DNA of 64,000 nucleotides. Source: Nymphaea colorata. Its lineage: Eukaryota; Streptophyta; Magnoliopsida; Nymphaeales; Nymphaeaceae. Positions 1 to 16,744 of this stretch are shown here, piece after piece. Made by a program: the position numbers and the translations under genes. The stretch's first letter is position 1. Every line of letters starts with the position of its first letter. Location of the stretch: contig NC_045143.1 in assembly GCF_008831285.2 (NCBI RefSeq), positions 10,177,503 through 10,241,502 of the forward strand. The letters are read 5' to 3'. A model generated the notes under the pieces. It had not been told where the DNA came from, made no database searches, and saw only the letters and a program-made list of their open reading frames with translations.

Positions 1-836
1 GGTCGATGCTGATTTACATATTTCATATTCGTGTCCGCGTAACCTGATTTGACTATTGAAATGTGACAACTAATATATATGTCATTTCTATCTATGTTTT
101 AAAAAGTGTATTGGTAAGAACGTGACCTACATGATTGACTCTGCTAAAACCAACATTTGGTTTGCTGATCAATTATGTTGCTGACATAGGATCTTATAAA
201 GATTCGATGTCAGGAGACAAAAAATTTCATCGTTAGTCTGGCAAAAAGAAGGCTATATTTCTCCCATAAAAAAAGCAAAAAAGCATCGTTGAAGTATCTA
301 TCCTTAGCAAATGGGCTAAGATGAATGCTTATATTATTATAGACTTGAGAAATGTATGATCAAGGACTCTGCCCGTTTCGTTTATCATAATTGTAGGACA
401 TGTATATACAACTTAATATAATATAACATAGACTGCATGCCAGGAGGACATACTGAACAATTGAACATTTTATTGGTTATTTATTTTGGTATGTATAATT
501 AGTCAAGTTTCTGGCACTTTGAAAATACCACTGTTGTTTAAGGACCTGCAAATGAGCTGGCCAACCAATCAGCTAACTCATTCAATCTTTGTAGTTTTCT
601 TATAATAAAAGAGCGGAATTCATACACAAATTGAGGTTAGGTGCAATCTAATGGAATCAAATGAGCATTAATATACTATGCTTTAATTTAATTACTCGTA
701 TCATAGAACACTTGCATGCAAGTATCATACTATATTCATAGTTTGTATGAAGAAACCCTCAGGCCTTTCACAGCACACTGTCTGATGTTTTATATGGGTT
801 ACCGGTCGTGATTGGATGGACATCCAAATGGTGAAG

Positions 837-867
<31 letters not shown>

Positions 868-1012
868 AAAGAGAAGAGAAGTTGGATGCCTGGCAAGGAG
901 GATCCCCTCTCATCATCAAGGCACATTGGAACCCTGATGTAGGTGTCAGGGTGCGTACTTACAAGAGGTCAGAGGATCCCTTTAGCCAGACCCATTTAGA
1001 GGAATCCAACTC

Positions 1013-1063
1013 TTCTCTCTCTCTCTCTCTCTCTCTTTATATATATATATATATATATATATA
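1013..1063. repeat. Compound (CT)n-(TA)n microsatellite
   Basis: An uninterrupted CT run passes directly into a TA run. A related (GA)n run lies about 180 bp upstream near 838-862. These low-complexity tracts give rise to spurious repetitive open frames on both strands. Confidence 0.9.
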
Positions 1064-2019
1064 GTGCTTTAGTTTTAAAGCGTCATTGTGCACCACTGCA
1101 AAACTGGTTTTTTTGTTAATTAATTTCTCTTCGTGTGGATCTCCGATCTCAGATCTGTGGTAATCAAACACAATCTTCTAGATTAAACAATGCATCTGTC
1201 AATTACGTGAATCTTTGTACGAGTGGCCTTTAATACGTGAGACAGACCAAAAAGGTAAAAATGTATATGCTACACAAACTAAGTCTAAGTTCAATATAAG
1301 TGGATTCACATAGACTTACCTAACGTTGTGAATAATTAAAGCAAGTTGGTATTCTTTAGATATATAATGCAAAGGGTATGGGGCCAAGTGCAGTAGCAAG
1401 GCAGATGGTAGGAGTAGGGAATTGGTTGAAAGGCATATTGATGTTGGGTGCTGACGGTCACCCCAACCAGGAGACACACCAACTACAAAATGGGGATTCA
1501 AATCTTTCTCCTCACTAAAATATAGAAGACGCTTCTGTGCGCTAGCTAGCCTTTATTGTGTTGGGTGAAATTTTCACCTCCCTTCTCTTCTTTATTTTAT
1601 GTCCAACAACAGAGGAATCCGGGAGGACATTAGATCTGTACTGCTCGCCAGGTGCTGACTTCCAACTCGACGGCCATCGACACGTTGGTCGCGTGGCCGC
1701 TGCTCTACGTGATTCCAATTATTGTCCACCACCCTCATAGAACAATCAAACACCTGTCCAAGGCTTGTTTTTTCACAATCAAACACTGGTCAATTCTCCC
1801 TTCCGAATTGATCAGAAAATCCTCTTTCTTTTTTACCACACATTAACAGATACAAGGCATGGGGTTCGGCCTGATGCATTAAATTGAGCGAATATGATTA
1901 CCATAAGTGCTTTGGAGCTTGAGTGGGATGAAGACATCTGTCAACTAAATATCGTCCATCCATTATTTACAATCTAAATAAATAAATAGTGTCCATTGAC
2001 ATTGTCAAACTTTCACCAA

Positions 2020-2410
2020 CCTATTCGAGCTTGACTCGTTAGAGCTCGGCTTGTGAACGAGTTCAAGCCAAGTCATTTGCTTGACGAGTCGAGCTCGAGT
2101 TGCTCGTTTAAATAATCAAGTTGAGTTCGAGCTCAACACGTAACTGCCAAGCCGAGCTCGAGCTTAAATCAAGTTTGTCGAGTCCCCTTAAGAAGTCGAT
2201 ATATTCAAATGAGTTTACGAGTTTGTCGAGCCTTAGTCTAGTCAAGCTCGAGCTCAGCACATAACGATGAGTATCAATTCTATTCAAATGAGTTTGTTGA
2301 GCCTTAATCGCAACACCTAACTGTCGAGTCAAGCTTGAGCTGCTTCCGTCAAGCTATTCTCGAGCTCAAGCTCACTGAGCTCGGGCTCAACTCGACTCAT
2401 ATGCACCCCT
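2020..2410. repeat. Dispersed repeat rich in GAGCTCGAGC / CGAGTTTGTCGAG words
   Basis: The stretch is built from degenerate, partly palindromic GAGCTCGAGC-like words on both strands and ends near 2401-2408 in TGCACCCC. A second, diverged member of this composition lies at 13149-13634, where the ends form a clear inverted repeat. This points to a non-autonomous transposable element family, but the left end here is not sharp enough to fix. Confidence 0.5.
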
Positions 2411-2510
2411 TCCAATTATGAATCCAATCAGCTACACATAGAAAACGATCCTTTCTTTTTTTTTTCATCCGGATTCCATCTCTCCTTTTCTGTCGTCGAA
2501 TTTTACATTG

Positions 2511-2698
2511 CATCTGAAAATCAATAGCCAAATACCATGTTGTAGGTCTAATATATGCTTGCCTTTCATGGGCAGGTTCAAATCTAAGAAACCAACACCT
2601 CCAACATCTGAAAATCAATAGCCAAATACCATGTTGTAGGTCTAATATATGCTTGCCTTTCATGGGCAGATTCAAATCTAAGAAACCAACACCTCCAA
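2511..2698. repeat. 94-bp tandem duplication
   Basis: Two head-to-tail copies (2511-2604 and 2605-2698) differ at about one position (GGCAGG versus GGCAGA). The near-identity indicates a recent local duplication. No coding function is apparent. Confidence 0.9.
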
Positions 2699-5280
2699 TC
2701 CACAATTTTACATCTGTCTGCTCTCGGGCTTGAACTTTTTACATAATCATAACACATTATCGGATTCCAGAATATGATTTTACCTGAGATAAGATATCTA
2801 TTTACATCGGTAAAGTATGTAAGTAAATCATTAAGTAATTCGATATTTCAAGTAAATCTTTAAAATAAGATAAGGAAGAATTAGAGAGAGAGACAATATT
2901 TTCCAAGAATCTTCTTTTCGTCCTTTGTAACTTTTCCGTATAAGCAAAACATAAGGTAACTTTTGACTCTTGAAATTAATTCTATGCAAATGTTCAAGTG
3001 CCGTTGAGCGTTTGTGTCAAAGACATTGTCATTGTTTTAAAACATTACTTATAAAGAGCTCAATTTTGATCAAGAGTGCATGGCGTATTACTTCTGCCTT
3101 TGTAACATTTATAAATGTAATTTTCAGATATAAGGTCATGGAAAAAGAATAGTATTCACACACATGGGTGGAGTCAAGTGGGGGCCGGCATGGACCCTCA
3201 TCACACTTTAATTTTTTTAACAAAAAATTACATGTAAAATTTAGAAAATTTTACTTGTCCTTTACAAAAATTTAGAAAAATAATATTTCGGTTCTGTCAA
3301 AATTTTAAAACTTCAATTCAGCCCCTCTCATGAAAAATTTCTGGCTCATGGGTATTCGTCATATATGCCATCGGATTTGAGAGCGATGCTTTATGGACCC
3401 TTGTGTGGAACTAGATAGAACTGGACCAAGTATTGGATCCATATCGATTTATTAACCAATCATTCATGGTCACCAGGACATGAATAAAAGCAAGCCGCCT
3501 AACTATCAATTTTTTCTTTTTTTATGGGGTTAGGTCGGTGAAGGTGCAGGCATGCCCTTGTGATGAGGCTAGCTGCAGTACCCCACTTTCCTCATAAAAG
3601 TTAGACAGCATTTCATTTCACAACCTTCACTTATTCTTACTTTTCTACTTTTCAACTTTATTCTATTGTGATTTACCATTCTGGGTTTCTAAAAAAAATG
3701 TTGAATATTTAAGATAATATATGATGTAAAGATAATATATGATGTAGGATATGTTGTATCTTTATTGCACATACATACATATATACATAATAATGTTCTT
3801 AAGTGACAAGGCTAACGCCAATGATGTAGATAGTGTGGATTTAGCCTTGTCCGTATCTAGCAAGCCGGAAAAAGGGCGGTGAAAAGAAAAGGTCTAGGAC
3901 TAGGTCTCCCTAGCTCAACTTGGACTTTGACCTAAAGAAACTATGTATCCTTTAGCTTTGATCAATAAAGACATAAGTGACTTTGACGGCTCACTAGCGA
4001 ACTGACTAATAAAACAGTTTGTAACTATTCCATGAATTTGACCTAAAGAATTAAACAAATTCACGAACATTTATTAACGGGATGTTGTGATTATGAAACG
4101 GTTCATGGAACATTTTGTTTCGACTAATGCAGCTTTTCTGTTATCAAACACTCTTCGTAAGATTTGGGACGGGTCACGTTTCAATTGGACCAATTGAGTT
4201 AGATTGGTCGCTTTTTCAATAGTGTTGCATGTACAAGCATGGAAAACAAATTAACACTGAATAAGTGTTACTAATTTACTTAATTGATAACAAATGTATG
4301 ATTTAATACTAAACTGTTTGTTTAAATTAATTAAATGAAAAGAAACGTTTTATGTTTATACCACTTCGCAGTTAATCAGTTTGAAGAGACCGACTGCCCG
4401 CGGGGAGGATCCATCAGCATGTTAAGTTAAACAGGAGTTGTAGTCTTGTAGAGCCCAAAAGGGAACTTTCGTGATGGGATAAACTGGGAGACAAGTTTTC
4501 CTTTAACCACAGCTCTTGTTGGCCTCGAGCCCTACGTGGGAGCATGGACCCCCTTTTACTTGTTTTATCATATATGGCCAGATACAAGAGACTAGAGTGG
4601 GTTGTTTGCCTTTGTTTGACGAGACAAGGAAGCCGATCTTTGAATATCTCGTTTTGATTTTTAAGATCTTAAGATCTGACGCCTTGTTTTGATTCATGAA
4701 CTCTTCATTCTTTATATTCATGATAAGGATGACTTCAATTCATATTGTGATCAGAACCTAACCAGGACCATATCACTCAATGGACCCACTTTTCAAATAA
4801 GGCGCAAGGGCCAACTTGATCCTCTTCCCTAGGGATCCCAGATGAGGTAACCCTAAGAGAGCCGCCGACTCCAACTATCGTCCATGTACAATCCATACTA
4901 AATCTAACCAACTACCCATCTTATCTCCTCTAAGTTCTTGACAGCCCATCTTTGTTTCATTGGAGTCTTTCAGTGGCATCTTTTGGTCCTCTTTCCGATT
5001 GCTTAGAAAACTAGCCCTCATTGCCATGCCTTATAAGGACAACACTATGGACTGGGCACATAGAGACAGTGGACAACCTCCTTTTGCAAGCAAGTTTCTT
5101 GTGGATTCACTCTATAAGAAGGTCCATGAACAGCGTTCGAAGAACACCAAACAAGGAACAGGCATATTAAGTGCCTTTCACAAATATAGAAAATAGTTTC
5201 TCGCTTTTTTGCTGATGTGGTGGAACACATGGAATAGAACATCCTGCCCCACAACATTTTGTTCCATCCTGACTATTTAT

Positions 5281-5403
5281 GTAGGGGCGGAGCTAGAAAT
5301 TTTTTATGAAGGCAGCAGAATTAAAGTTACTAAATTTTAACATAGGCTGAAATATCATTTGTCAAAATTTCTTTTCAATGTGGACCCACCTGGCTCTGCC
5401 ATG
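5281..5403. mobile_element. Short hAT-like non-autonomous element (MITE), degraded
   Basis: The left end reads GGGGCGGAGCTAGAAATTTT and the right end CCTGGCTCTGCC, an imperfect terminal inverted repeat. It belongs to the same family as the better-preserved elements at 14074-14252, 50419-50584, 51304-51491 and 54852-55045. No clear target duplication survives here. Confidence 0.5.
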
Positions 5404-7002
5404 CGCTTACTTATCATTAATTATCTTCCACATAATCCCCCTTATCTATATATAAATCCAACAGTAAAGGTTGTTCTTTCTAGGACCTTGAATGGGCTTG
5501 AACCACACTCAAGAAAATTGAGCCAAGTACAACTGACCTGTATAATTGCCACACATACATGCACTAAAAAGCAAGGCAAATCCCAAATATAGCATTATTA
5601 TAATTGGCTTCGTACAATAGATTCTTAAATCAAGCAATTTAAATGTGTACTTTAGTTTACAATCAAGGGGATTAATAAGGGAGCTCATCCGAACTGCCAA
5701 AATTGTACCTACTAGTCACAAGAAGAGTTTGGCTACGCCAACTTGTCATATGTTCCTAGCTATTATCACTGAAAATTGGTGAATATAAACCCTATGAATC
5801 AATTAATTGATTACATTCAAAAACAAAAATACGTTTCGATTTGATGATTTTGAACCATTAACAGACCATTCTGTGGAAATTTAATAAGTTTAAAAACATT
5901 CTCGAGCAACAAAAAGAACCATGTTTTCTTTGCAGATATGACTTTAGAAATTGAAAATATGTGACAATCGGAAGTTTAACAACTTGTAAAACCTGAACTA
6001 TATATCAAAGTGAGCATAATGTTTATGTCAAGTTTTATGCACGGATATGTATATATATATATATATCAAATAGTGGCTCTGATTGTTTTCCATAGTCACC
6101 CAGTCATTTAATATGATGTAACACGATAAACGATGAAGAGTAAAACAGTGAGAAAAATGTGACGAGCATTTTCGCCGTATAGTATTAGTTCATTTTTTTT
6201 CAAGGATCCTTATGCTTTACATGAACCATCGTGATTAAATGGCTTTGTAATTCTGAATAGTTGAAAGAGTTATCTTTGGCTTACTGTAATATATATATAT
6301 CTGTATGTCGGTAACAGTAGAAGTACTCCGAACCTTTGGCAGTGTCCCAATTTTGGTTTTCCGTACTTGAATCGCGTGAAACCCAGTGTTTGTAAGTGGT
6401 AGCTACTGCTAATACTGTCGCTAGCACTGCGGAAACTGGGGCTACCATTTTCGTCGTGCAGGCACGCCAGCAGCACAAGACAGCTGTTCCTAAAACAAAA
6501 AGCTGCCTTCTCTCCCACACTGACAACCCAATGTTGGGTCACGTACCAAGAAAGCGTTGTTCTGCACTTATCAGAACAAAATGTAAAAGCCGAGATTGGT
6601 AGTTCAGTAACATAACTACAAAGAAATATGATGAAAGTAACTTTGGCGAATAAAGTCAAGGCTTCAGATCACCAAATCTTGACATTCCACCACACGGCAG
6701 CCGCTTCAGGACAGCTTTCCTACTGATCTTCTAACCTCAATCTCACTGTAATCCAAGACTCAAGCATCGAGTTTCTTACATTGTCAATTTTGATGTGAAA
6801 CACGAATATATGGATATGCTTCGGTAACAAGCAACACCAGGATATCTTAAAGAAGGATATCAGTTGGTGATATTATCTATATGCCAACTTCTAGATCGCA
6901 TTGATCGCGTTGTTCTATGAATCGAGCATATAACAAAGTCGACTTATGAGATCCAAGTGGAAGAAAAGAGCGAGACCCAAGAGATGGCTTCTCAGAACAG
7001 TA

Positions 7003-7665
7003 TCATGACAGGTTCATTTGCAAGATTCTATGTGTGCGACAAAAGCAAAAGATAAGTCTCTGATACTTCTGCCCATAAGATGGAGACATTCTTCTGAGCT
7101 CTTGCTTCCATAAATCTTTTATATTTCTTGAATAATGGGGAGAGGAACAGAGGAGGCGCCATGGAAGCTGCGGTGCGAAGAAAGAAGGAGGGGTTGACCG
7201 GTAGCCTCCCCCGGTTCCCATCCCACGGCCACGTGATCGGAGGGTCCCCGTGGCAGCTGTTGCCTATGCAGCCGCTCTTCCTCCCGCGTCCCCACAAAGA
7301 TCCGCCGTATCCTCCGGTGGGTCCCCCAACCGGTCAGCATCCCTTCCGTCCCCGACTCGATCCCCTCGGTTGGCGAAGGAGAGGTGGGGACTACATGGCC
7401 GGCACGTGGCAGCGCAAGCTGTCGCCGGCGGCGAGGGCAGTCCGGCCCCACCTCGGCCCCCCCAGCCAGCCCTCCCAAACTGTGGTCCGGCGAGATCCTG
7501 CACGTACGATCCGAGACAGCCAGAAGATCGCCGGCCGTTTTTACCCTTTCACCCTCTGTCCTTCCGGTGGCTCCTCCCCCGACGTCGCATTGTTATTCCG
7601 ATCCCATTCGCCATGAAAAGCTTGAAGATCGAAGTTTGACCGCCTGCCCCACTAGGGTTTGACTA
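7003..7665. other. GC-rich island with overlapping open frames, function unknown
   Basis: Base composition shifts abruptly to GC-rich, and overlapping open frames occur on both strands (the longest is about 162 codons on +, 7128-7616). None has a recognisable motif, and open frames on both strands are expected from GC richness alone. A minus-strand frame ending at 7028 and an unrelated frame at about 6281-6526, preceded by a plausible acceptor, could belong to a minus-strand transcript running away from the cytokinin dehydrogenase. Alternatives are a promoter-proximal island, a 5' UTR or a gene fragment. I cannot assign a product. Confidence 0.3.
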
Positions 7666-8282
7666 GTCGGACTCCGGTGATTCGGCCCCACATGACCACG
7701 TTTATCATTTACATTCATGTTTCTTAAAGTATTATTGAAATATAACTTAAACTTTTACAAAGTAGGGCCAACATTATAGGCCGATTTCCACATGATGAAG
7801 AAACTTTTTAATCATATAAACTAAGCAAATGTGGACGACCGGTCAACCTAAGTCCAACACTCTTGACTAAACCGCTTGTGATCGTCAAATACCACCCGCG
7901 TTCTTCTAAACGCGGCACTAACCTCTACTTTTTAGCACTACCAAAGTGGCAAAAGCCCACACGAACCAGACCGAGTCAGGGCCGCGGTGGTCCAAGCAGG
8001 GGCAGGGCAGTCTGGTAAAGGGGCCGAGTACGTCCATGGCCGACCATGGTTTCTGGTTTTCGTGTCTGTATCGTCCGTCCACGAGTTCTTCCATTCTTTC
8101 TCGCTTTCCTTCTTTTTCAAAGATTTCGATCTTTTTGGAGCGTCCTGTTGCGAGAATCCTTGCCTCAGAAGATCGCCCTAGAGAGATGGTCTCCCTCCCC
8201 ACGAACCTACCCACCAGATTTTGTTCCTTACGAGAAGCTAAGGAAATTACCACGACACCCTTCGTCCCTGTCATTGTTTAAT

Positions 8283-8290
8283 TATATATA
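8283..8290 (+). promoter_or_regulatory. TATA box of the cytokinin dehydrogenase gene
   Basis: TATATATA lies 65 bp before the chosen ATG (8355) and is followed by a GC/CT-rich leader, the normal plant arrangement with transcription starting near 8315. This is inferred from position and consensus only. Confidence 0.55.
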
Positions 8291-8354
8291 GCTCGCCTCT
8301 CCCGCCTCTTCCCCAACACGACGGAAACACTTCCGCCACGAGTTGCAGACTGTG

Positions 8355-11970
<3,616 letters not shown>

Positions 11971-13148
11971 CGGCTGCCTTCCTAGTTCCTCCCCTGTTGT
12001 AGGTCGTCTCTACTGTATATGGATATTTTTTTGACTCTTCTATCCTTTCGTTTTCCCCAAAACGTCGACATGCCCTTTTGTCACTGGGAGCCTTTGGATG
12101 ACGCAACGAGCATCTGTGTATCGGCGAAAGGGTAGTCTTGTTATTATGGAAATAACTGCTCGTATAAAAGGGAATACAAGAGGAAACCACACATGGATGT
12201 AACCCTCATTCCGTATTAAGGGTATTATTGTCATTATAAATGAAATCTTTCCCATTTCTTCTCCTTTTTTCACGTTTACCTCTCCAGTGCGTCCGTCCAA
12301 AGTTCGAAAACCTTGCCAAGGGTAATTTGGTCATTACAGATTTGGATCATGTCCCAACTTTTTTGTTCCCTTGAGTCAAGTTTACCATGAAGAAGTGGAA
12401 TCATGTAATGCTGTAAAAATACGGTGCTCCCACCGATACGTATCGGCACGTATTGGCCAATTTTAATATTTTTCAAAAATTTAAACAAATCTGTTTATTA
12501 TTTTATTCAAATATTTGACTGAATCGGTCTCAGCCATGAAGGGCCAATGCGATACTTTTAGCTACAAAAATATGCCCAACAAAAAAATTAACAACATTAC
12601 TCTCATGAAGTATTAACAAGACATAATTCGCTTGGGGTTAAATATGTAACAACATACATGAGTGATTTCGAAACCTCTGGTTAATATCAACTTACATTTG
12701 TCATTTCAGCTTTACTCAAGTTGAAGTCTTAATTGTATTTTTCGTATGGCATTTGATAAGAAAGGAGATCGTGTTCTCAAACATTATTGTGTTTTAAACA
12801 TTATCAAATGCTTTCAGAGCTCAATCTAATTTTCTTTTGCACTCGTTCCCAACAAAATTTTAGGACTAGCTTCTCTTTACCTAGTTTAAAAGAAATGAAA
12901 AGAAGGCGTGTGATTTGTGGAAGCGCCAAAAAGGGGAACAAATTGACATACATATTTTCTGTGTTGCAAGATTACGATGCATATATATATTCACCTTTGT
13001 TTCATTTTTCTTATGTTTAAAACAAAAGGCATGTTAAAGCAGACGAAGGAAAAGAGACTGGAGAGTTGAAAGATTTTTGAAGTTAAAGAGATCAAGTGTC
13101 GGTATGTGCACTCTTCAATCGAATTGCAACCGAGATAGCAATTGTGGT

Positions 13149-13634
13149 TAAGGCTGCACAATAAGTCCAACTCGTACTGGATTTGAACTCACTTGTAAAA
13201 AGTCTTGAGTTCAACTCTAGTCAAGTTCGAGTTTAAATTTATATTTGAAATGTTAAACAAGTCAAGTTTGAGTTGTAAGAATCCGATGTGTCATGAATTG
13301 GAGGTTTCTACTGCTAAGTTTTTCTTTAGGTAATATTTGGATGCAAAATATGTGCATTCTTTCTTTGGATTTTCTGTTAGATGGTTGTTCAAGTTGAATT
13401 AGTTAAAAGAAACCAGCTAAAGGAGTTCATGAGTTAAACGAATTAATGCATTAAACGAGTTGCAAGTAATGAGACGTTAAATTCACAGAAATGAGTTACG
13501 CGAGTTAGGCAAGTCGAGCTTGATGTTGTATCATTAAGTCGAACTACAGCCAGTTCTATGGAGCTCGACTTGAGTTCGAACCGAGCTCTAGCTTGAGTTT
13601 TTTGAGTGGTTTGACTTGGCTCTGTGCAGCCCTA
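13149..13634. mobile_element. Non-autonomous inverted-repeat element with GAGCTC-rich body
   Basis: The left end TAAGGCTGCACA and right end TGTGCAGCCCTA are imperfect inverted repeats about 485 bp apart. The body is made of diverged GAGTTCGAGCTC words like those at 2020-2410. There is no transposase. The superfamily is uncertain because no convincing target duplication is visible. Confidence 0.5.
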
Positions 13635-14073
13635 CTATCAATTACATTAACCTTTTTTTTTTTTTTTTTTTTGGTTGCCACCAATGTTAAAGGTAAGTTG
13701 CAATTCATGGAGGAGCCATCACCATCGGCCACACGAAGGAGAGGAGCAAGCTGCCACCTCCATTTTTGTCATCTCCCCTATCAACAAACTAAACAGCCTT
13801 TTCATGGACAAGATGTGAAGAAGAGAAAGTGAAGGAGGCAGATGAGAGGTTGCCATCTTCGCATTAAACACCGGAGTTGCAGACAAGTGGAGCGGTTTGA
13901 CTGGCTAATCTACATCAGCTTCTTCCATGGTTGCCACCAATGACTCCATCACTTTGCCATCATTAACAAACCAGTCCAAATGTTCTCTGTCAGTCCCACA
14001 GTTCTCCTATCATCGATGACAATGGCAAGGGAATCATGTTGGAGCTCCTTACTTGCGACAGATGTCTTTCATT

Positions 14074-14252
14074 CAGTGGCGGAGCCAGAAATTTTGGTTG
14101 GAAAGAAACTAATACAAATCTTTCATGCTTGGAGGGCACACACACATATATAAATAATCAAATATTTGAAGACAACAACATAAAAATAAAAGTATTTTGT
14201 GGAACTAGTGCAGGCAATTGCTTGCATCAGATCACACGTGGTTCCGCCACTG
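14074..14252. mobile_element. hAT-like MITE
   Basis: Ends CAGTGGCGGAGCCA and TGGTTCCGCCACTG form a 13-14 bp inverted repeat with one mismatch. The flanking octamers CTTTCATT and CCTTCCTT agree at six of eight positions, consistent with an aged 8-bp target duplication. The element is about 179 bp and non-coding. Confidence 0.7.
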
Positions 14253-16744
14253 CCTTCCTTTAATTTGTCGACACGTATATTTGTGCAAAGAGAGAAAAAA
14301 GAGGCAGGGAAATATAGCCAACATCTCCAAAAGTTGAAACAGAAAGTTGGAAACTGAAAACTACAGTACAAGCAGTAGAGAGAAAAAGAGAGACAAAGCA
14401 GAAACCGGCCACATTTGTAGAGGGGAATAGAACAGGGTGTGTGCCAGTTGATGTCATTTTCTTGTAGAGATGATGGGAAGTCTTTCTATTCTTAACTGAT
14501 AATTCAGGCTTCCACATGTTCAGATTACTCAGTTAAATTGCAAGACTATTGAAAAGCTATTGGAGTTAAAATGCAAGACTATTGAAAAGCTATTGGACAA
14601 GTTATTACAGTGTCCACCTTTTGCATGTCACTGATGGCAGGGAGGCACTTACTGTATTAGTCCATGATACAGACGGTGACCTTGTTATACACAGCAAGGA
14701 AAGATACTGCAGAGGCTCTTTCAAGAATAGACTTTCTTATGGTTTAAGCTGCACTAATGCTGAGCTTAGTCCATTTATCCCTCTCCTCTTCTCTCCATAA
14801 AACTGCCACCTTCTTGGCAAATCATGTATGTCATGGAAATTCATGTGGGAAAGAATGCACAAATCAAAATGGTTTTCTATTAACTTCAGCACTGATGTTC
14901 TTAAGGGTTCAGAAAATTACTGGAGCTTCCCTCAAGGGAACTGATCACAGCTTTTTAAACCTTTTTGAGGGTTGCACTTAAGGCCTTTAGGTTGAAGAGA
15001 TCAAGGATTCAATATGGACAGTGAAAGCTGGTAGGAATCTAACAACTCCCAGCTTAATTATCAGCAAAGGGAAAAGGAGAGGGGAGAAGTTATTGCATTG
15101 GGCTTCTGGTAAATCTGGTTGATGAACTCATGTCGGGCCCGCTAGGACCCTCAATGTGGCAACAAAATAAGAAATGGTCCAAACTGAAGACGGAAAATGA
15201 TTGGTGGATTTAAGATTGTTGTCACCCATGACAATGCAAATATGTGAGTGAGTGAGAGAGGGAGAGAAACTGTGTAAGTGTGGCCTAAAGAAAAAGCTTG
15301 TCCCTTTTGTCGTATTAACTGATCATGTGCAACATCAGTAGGGAAAAATGTTAAATTTAATTTAGAGAACCGAAAAATCTATTGGAGTTGGAGAGATCAT
15401 TTAGAAAGCCGCTAAACCGAGGGCCTTTTCCCTTCTGAGTGAAGGAAAAGATTCACGCACATATTTTTTCCAAAAAAAAAAAAATGCAGATCGGGTTACA
15501 TGCTGTTGTAGATTCCTAATACAAAAGGATACCAAAACCACAAATTTCATGGTTAGCACCACCGTCCACAAGCTTATAAGCCTGCCAAGATCATATATTT
15601 AGTCCATATATGCTGTGTGACGAACCATGTGATTTGACCTCAATTCATTCAGCACCAGTTGTCAATTTTTTAACTTTGGATACCCTCCATCCACCACTCA
15701 CAGCAGGTACACCTCAACTGTCAAACTTTTAATGTCCTTCAACTTAAAGCCCAGAGGATGACAGTTTTTGTTGGTCACTGCGTTGTTTAAGTTATTCACT
15801 CTATGACTGCATGCAATTAGTTTACTATGTAAAGCTCTCTCTCTCTCTCTTTCTCTATAACATGCAAGAGGGCTACAGTTAGCAAGACAGGAACACGTGT
15901 AAAACTGTCAAGGAGGTTAAATGCTGGGAAAAATCACCCTCGTATACAACAGTTACTAGAGCTATAGTTTAATTTTCAGAAATGGAGCTAGTGTTTTGAG
16001 GAAAACATAGAAGGTAGAATAAAAAGGATGAAGGTCATGAGGTAACTACAGCAATAACCAATGGCAAGAAGAGTCACCAACTATTTCAGATGAAATACCT
16101 CCATCTTTCGATAGAATGGCATAATACTAAGACCAGCACTTCAATATTTCTTAGCAATCCATTTCACAAGGACGCTTGCACCGATGAGGAAGCCACCAAA
16201 GGATAGCTCGTCTTGAAGAACGAAAATCAGATCACATTCCAGACTAAGAAAATTCGTCTCAAATGAAGATGTGATTGAGAAGTGCGTTGTAGAACTTAAA
16301 TTGAGTGAAGTATTTGCCGTTAAGTTGCATGCATTGCCAAACTATATATGATTCAACAAACTCAAAGAATATCAACGCCATGCTTCTGGCTTATCATGAA
16401 TGAGGCACTGAACAGAAGCATTTTCTACACAGGGTTGGACGTGTATGCACAATGCAGAACTAGCAACAGTAAGGGCAGTAAACAAGTGTTCAAAAACAAC
16501 TTGGATTACACGATTGCTATGACACAAGGAAGCATTATAAATACAATACTGACGGAGAATGGGCATGCTGCTCTTCTAGGCAATATGAAGAATCAATAAC
16601 ATGAAATGTTGCCTATTCTGAGCCTTCACCAACATGATAACCCTTGGTGGATTCAGCAAGAAAGCACATGACACCAATTAACTGCTTACGTAGGCTTCAA
16701 CCATCCCGTAAGGATATTATCAACCTTCAGATGTCACACCATGT

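Larger units (their letters stand above)
1..8282. other. Intergenic region without a convincing gene
   Basis: No open frame in this stretch resembles a protein family I know, and none shows a run of conserved motif with flanking splice sites. It is mostly AT-rich, with microsatellites, a GAGCTC-rich dispersed repeat, a 94-bp tandem duplication and short inverted-repeat element ends, which are listed separately. The GC-rich island at 7.0-7.66 kb is the only part whose base composition looks gene-like. The last few hundred bases (about 7.9-8.28 kb) are probably promoter of the cytokinin dehydrogenase downstream. Confidence 0.6.
11971..16744. other. Intergenic region between the convergent CKX and LisH-CRA genes
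   Basis: This contains the 3' flank of CKX, two short inverted-repeat elements (13149-13634 and 14074-14252), a T-homopolymer near 13651-13672 and otherwise unremarkable AT-rich sequence. Open frames here are short and show no family resemblance. The stretch next to 16745 is probably 3' UTR of the minus-strand gene. Confidence 0.6.

Noticed and set aside
7128-7616. 162-codon plus-strand open frame in the GC-rich island
   Set aside because: No family resemblance, and long frames occur on both strands at the same place, so it is kept only as an unexplained island and not called a gene.
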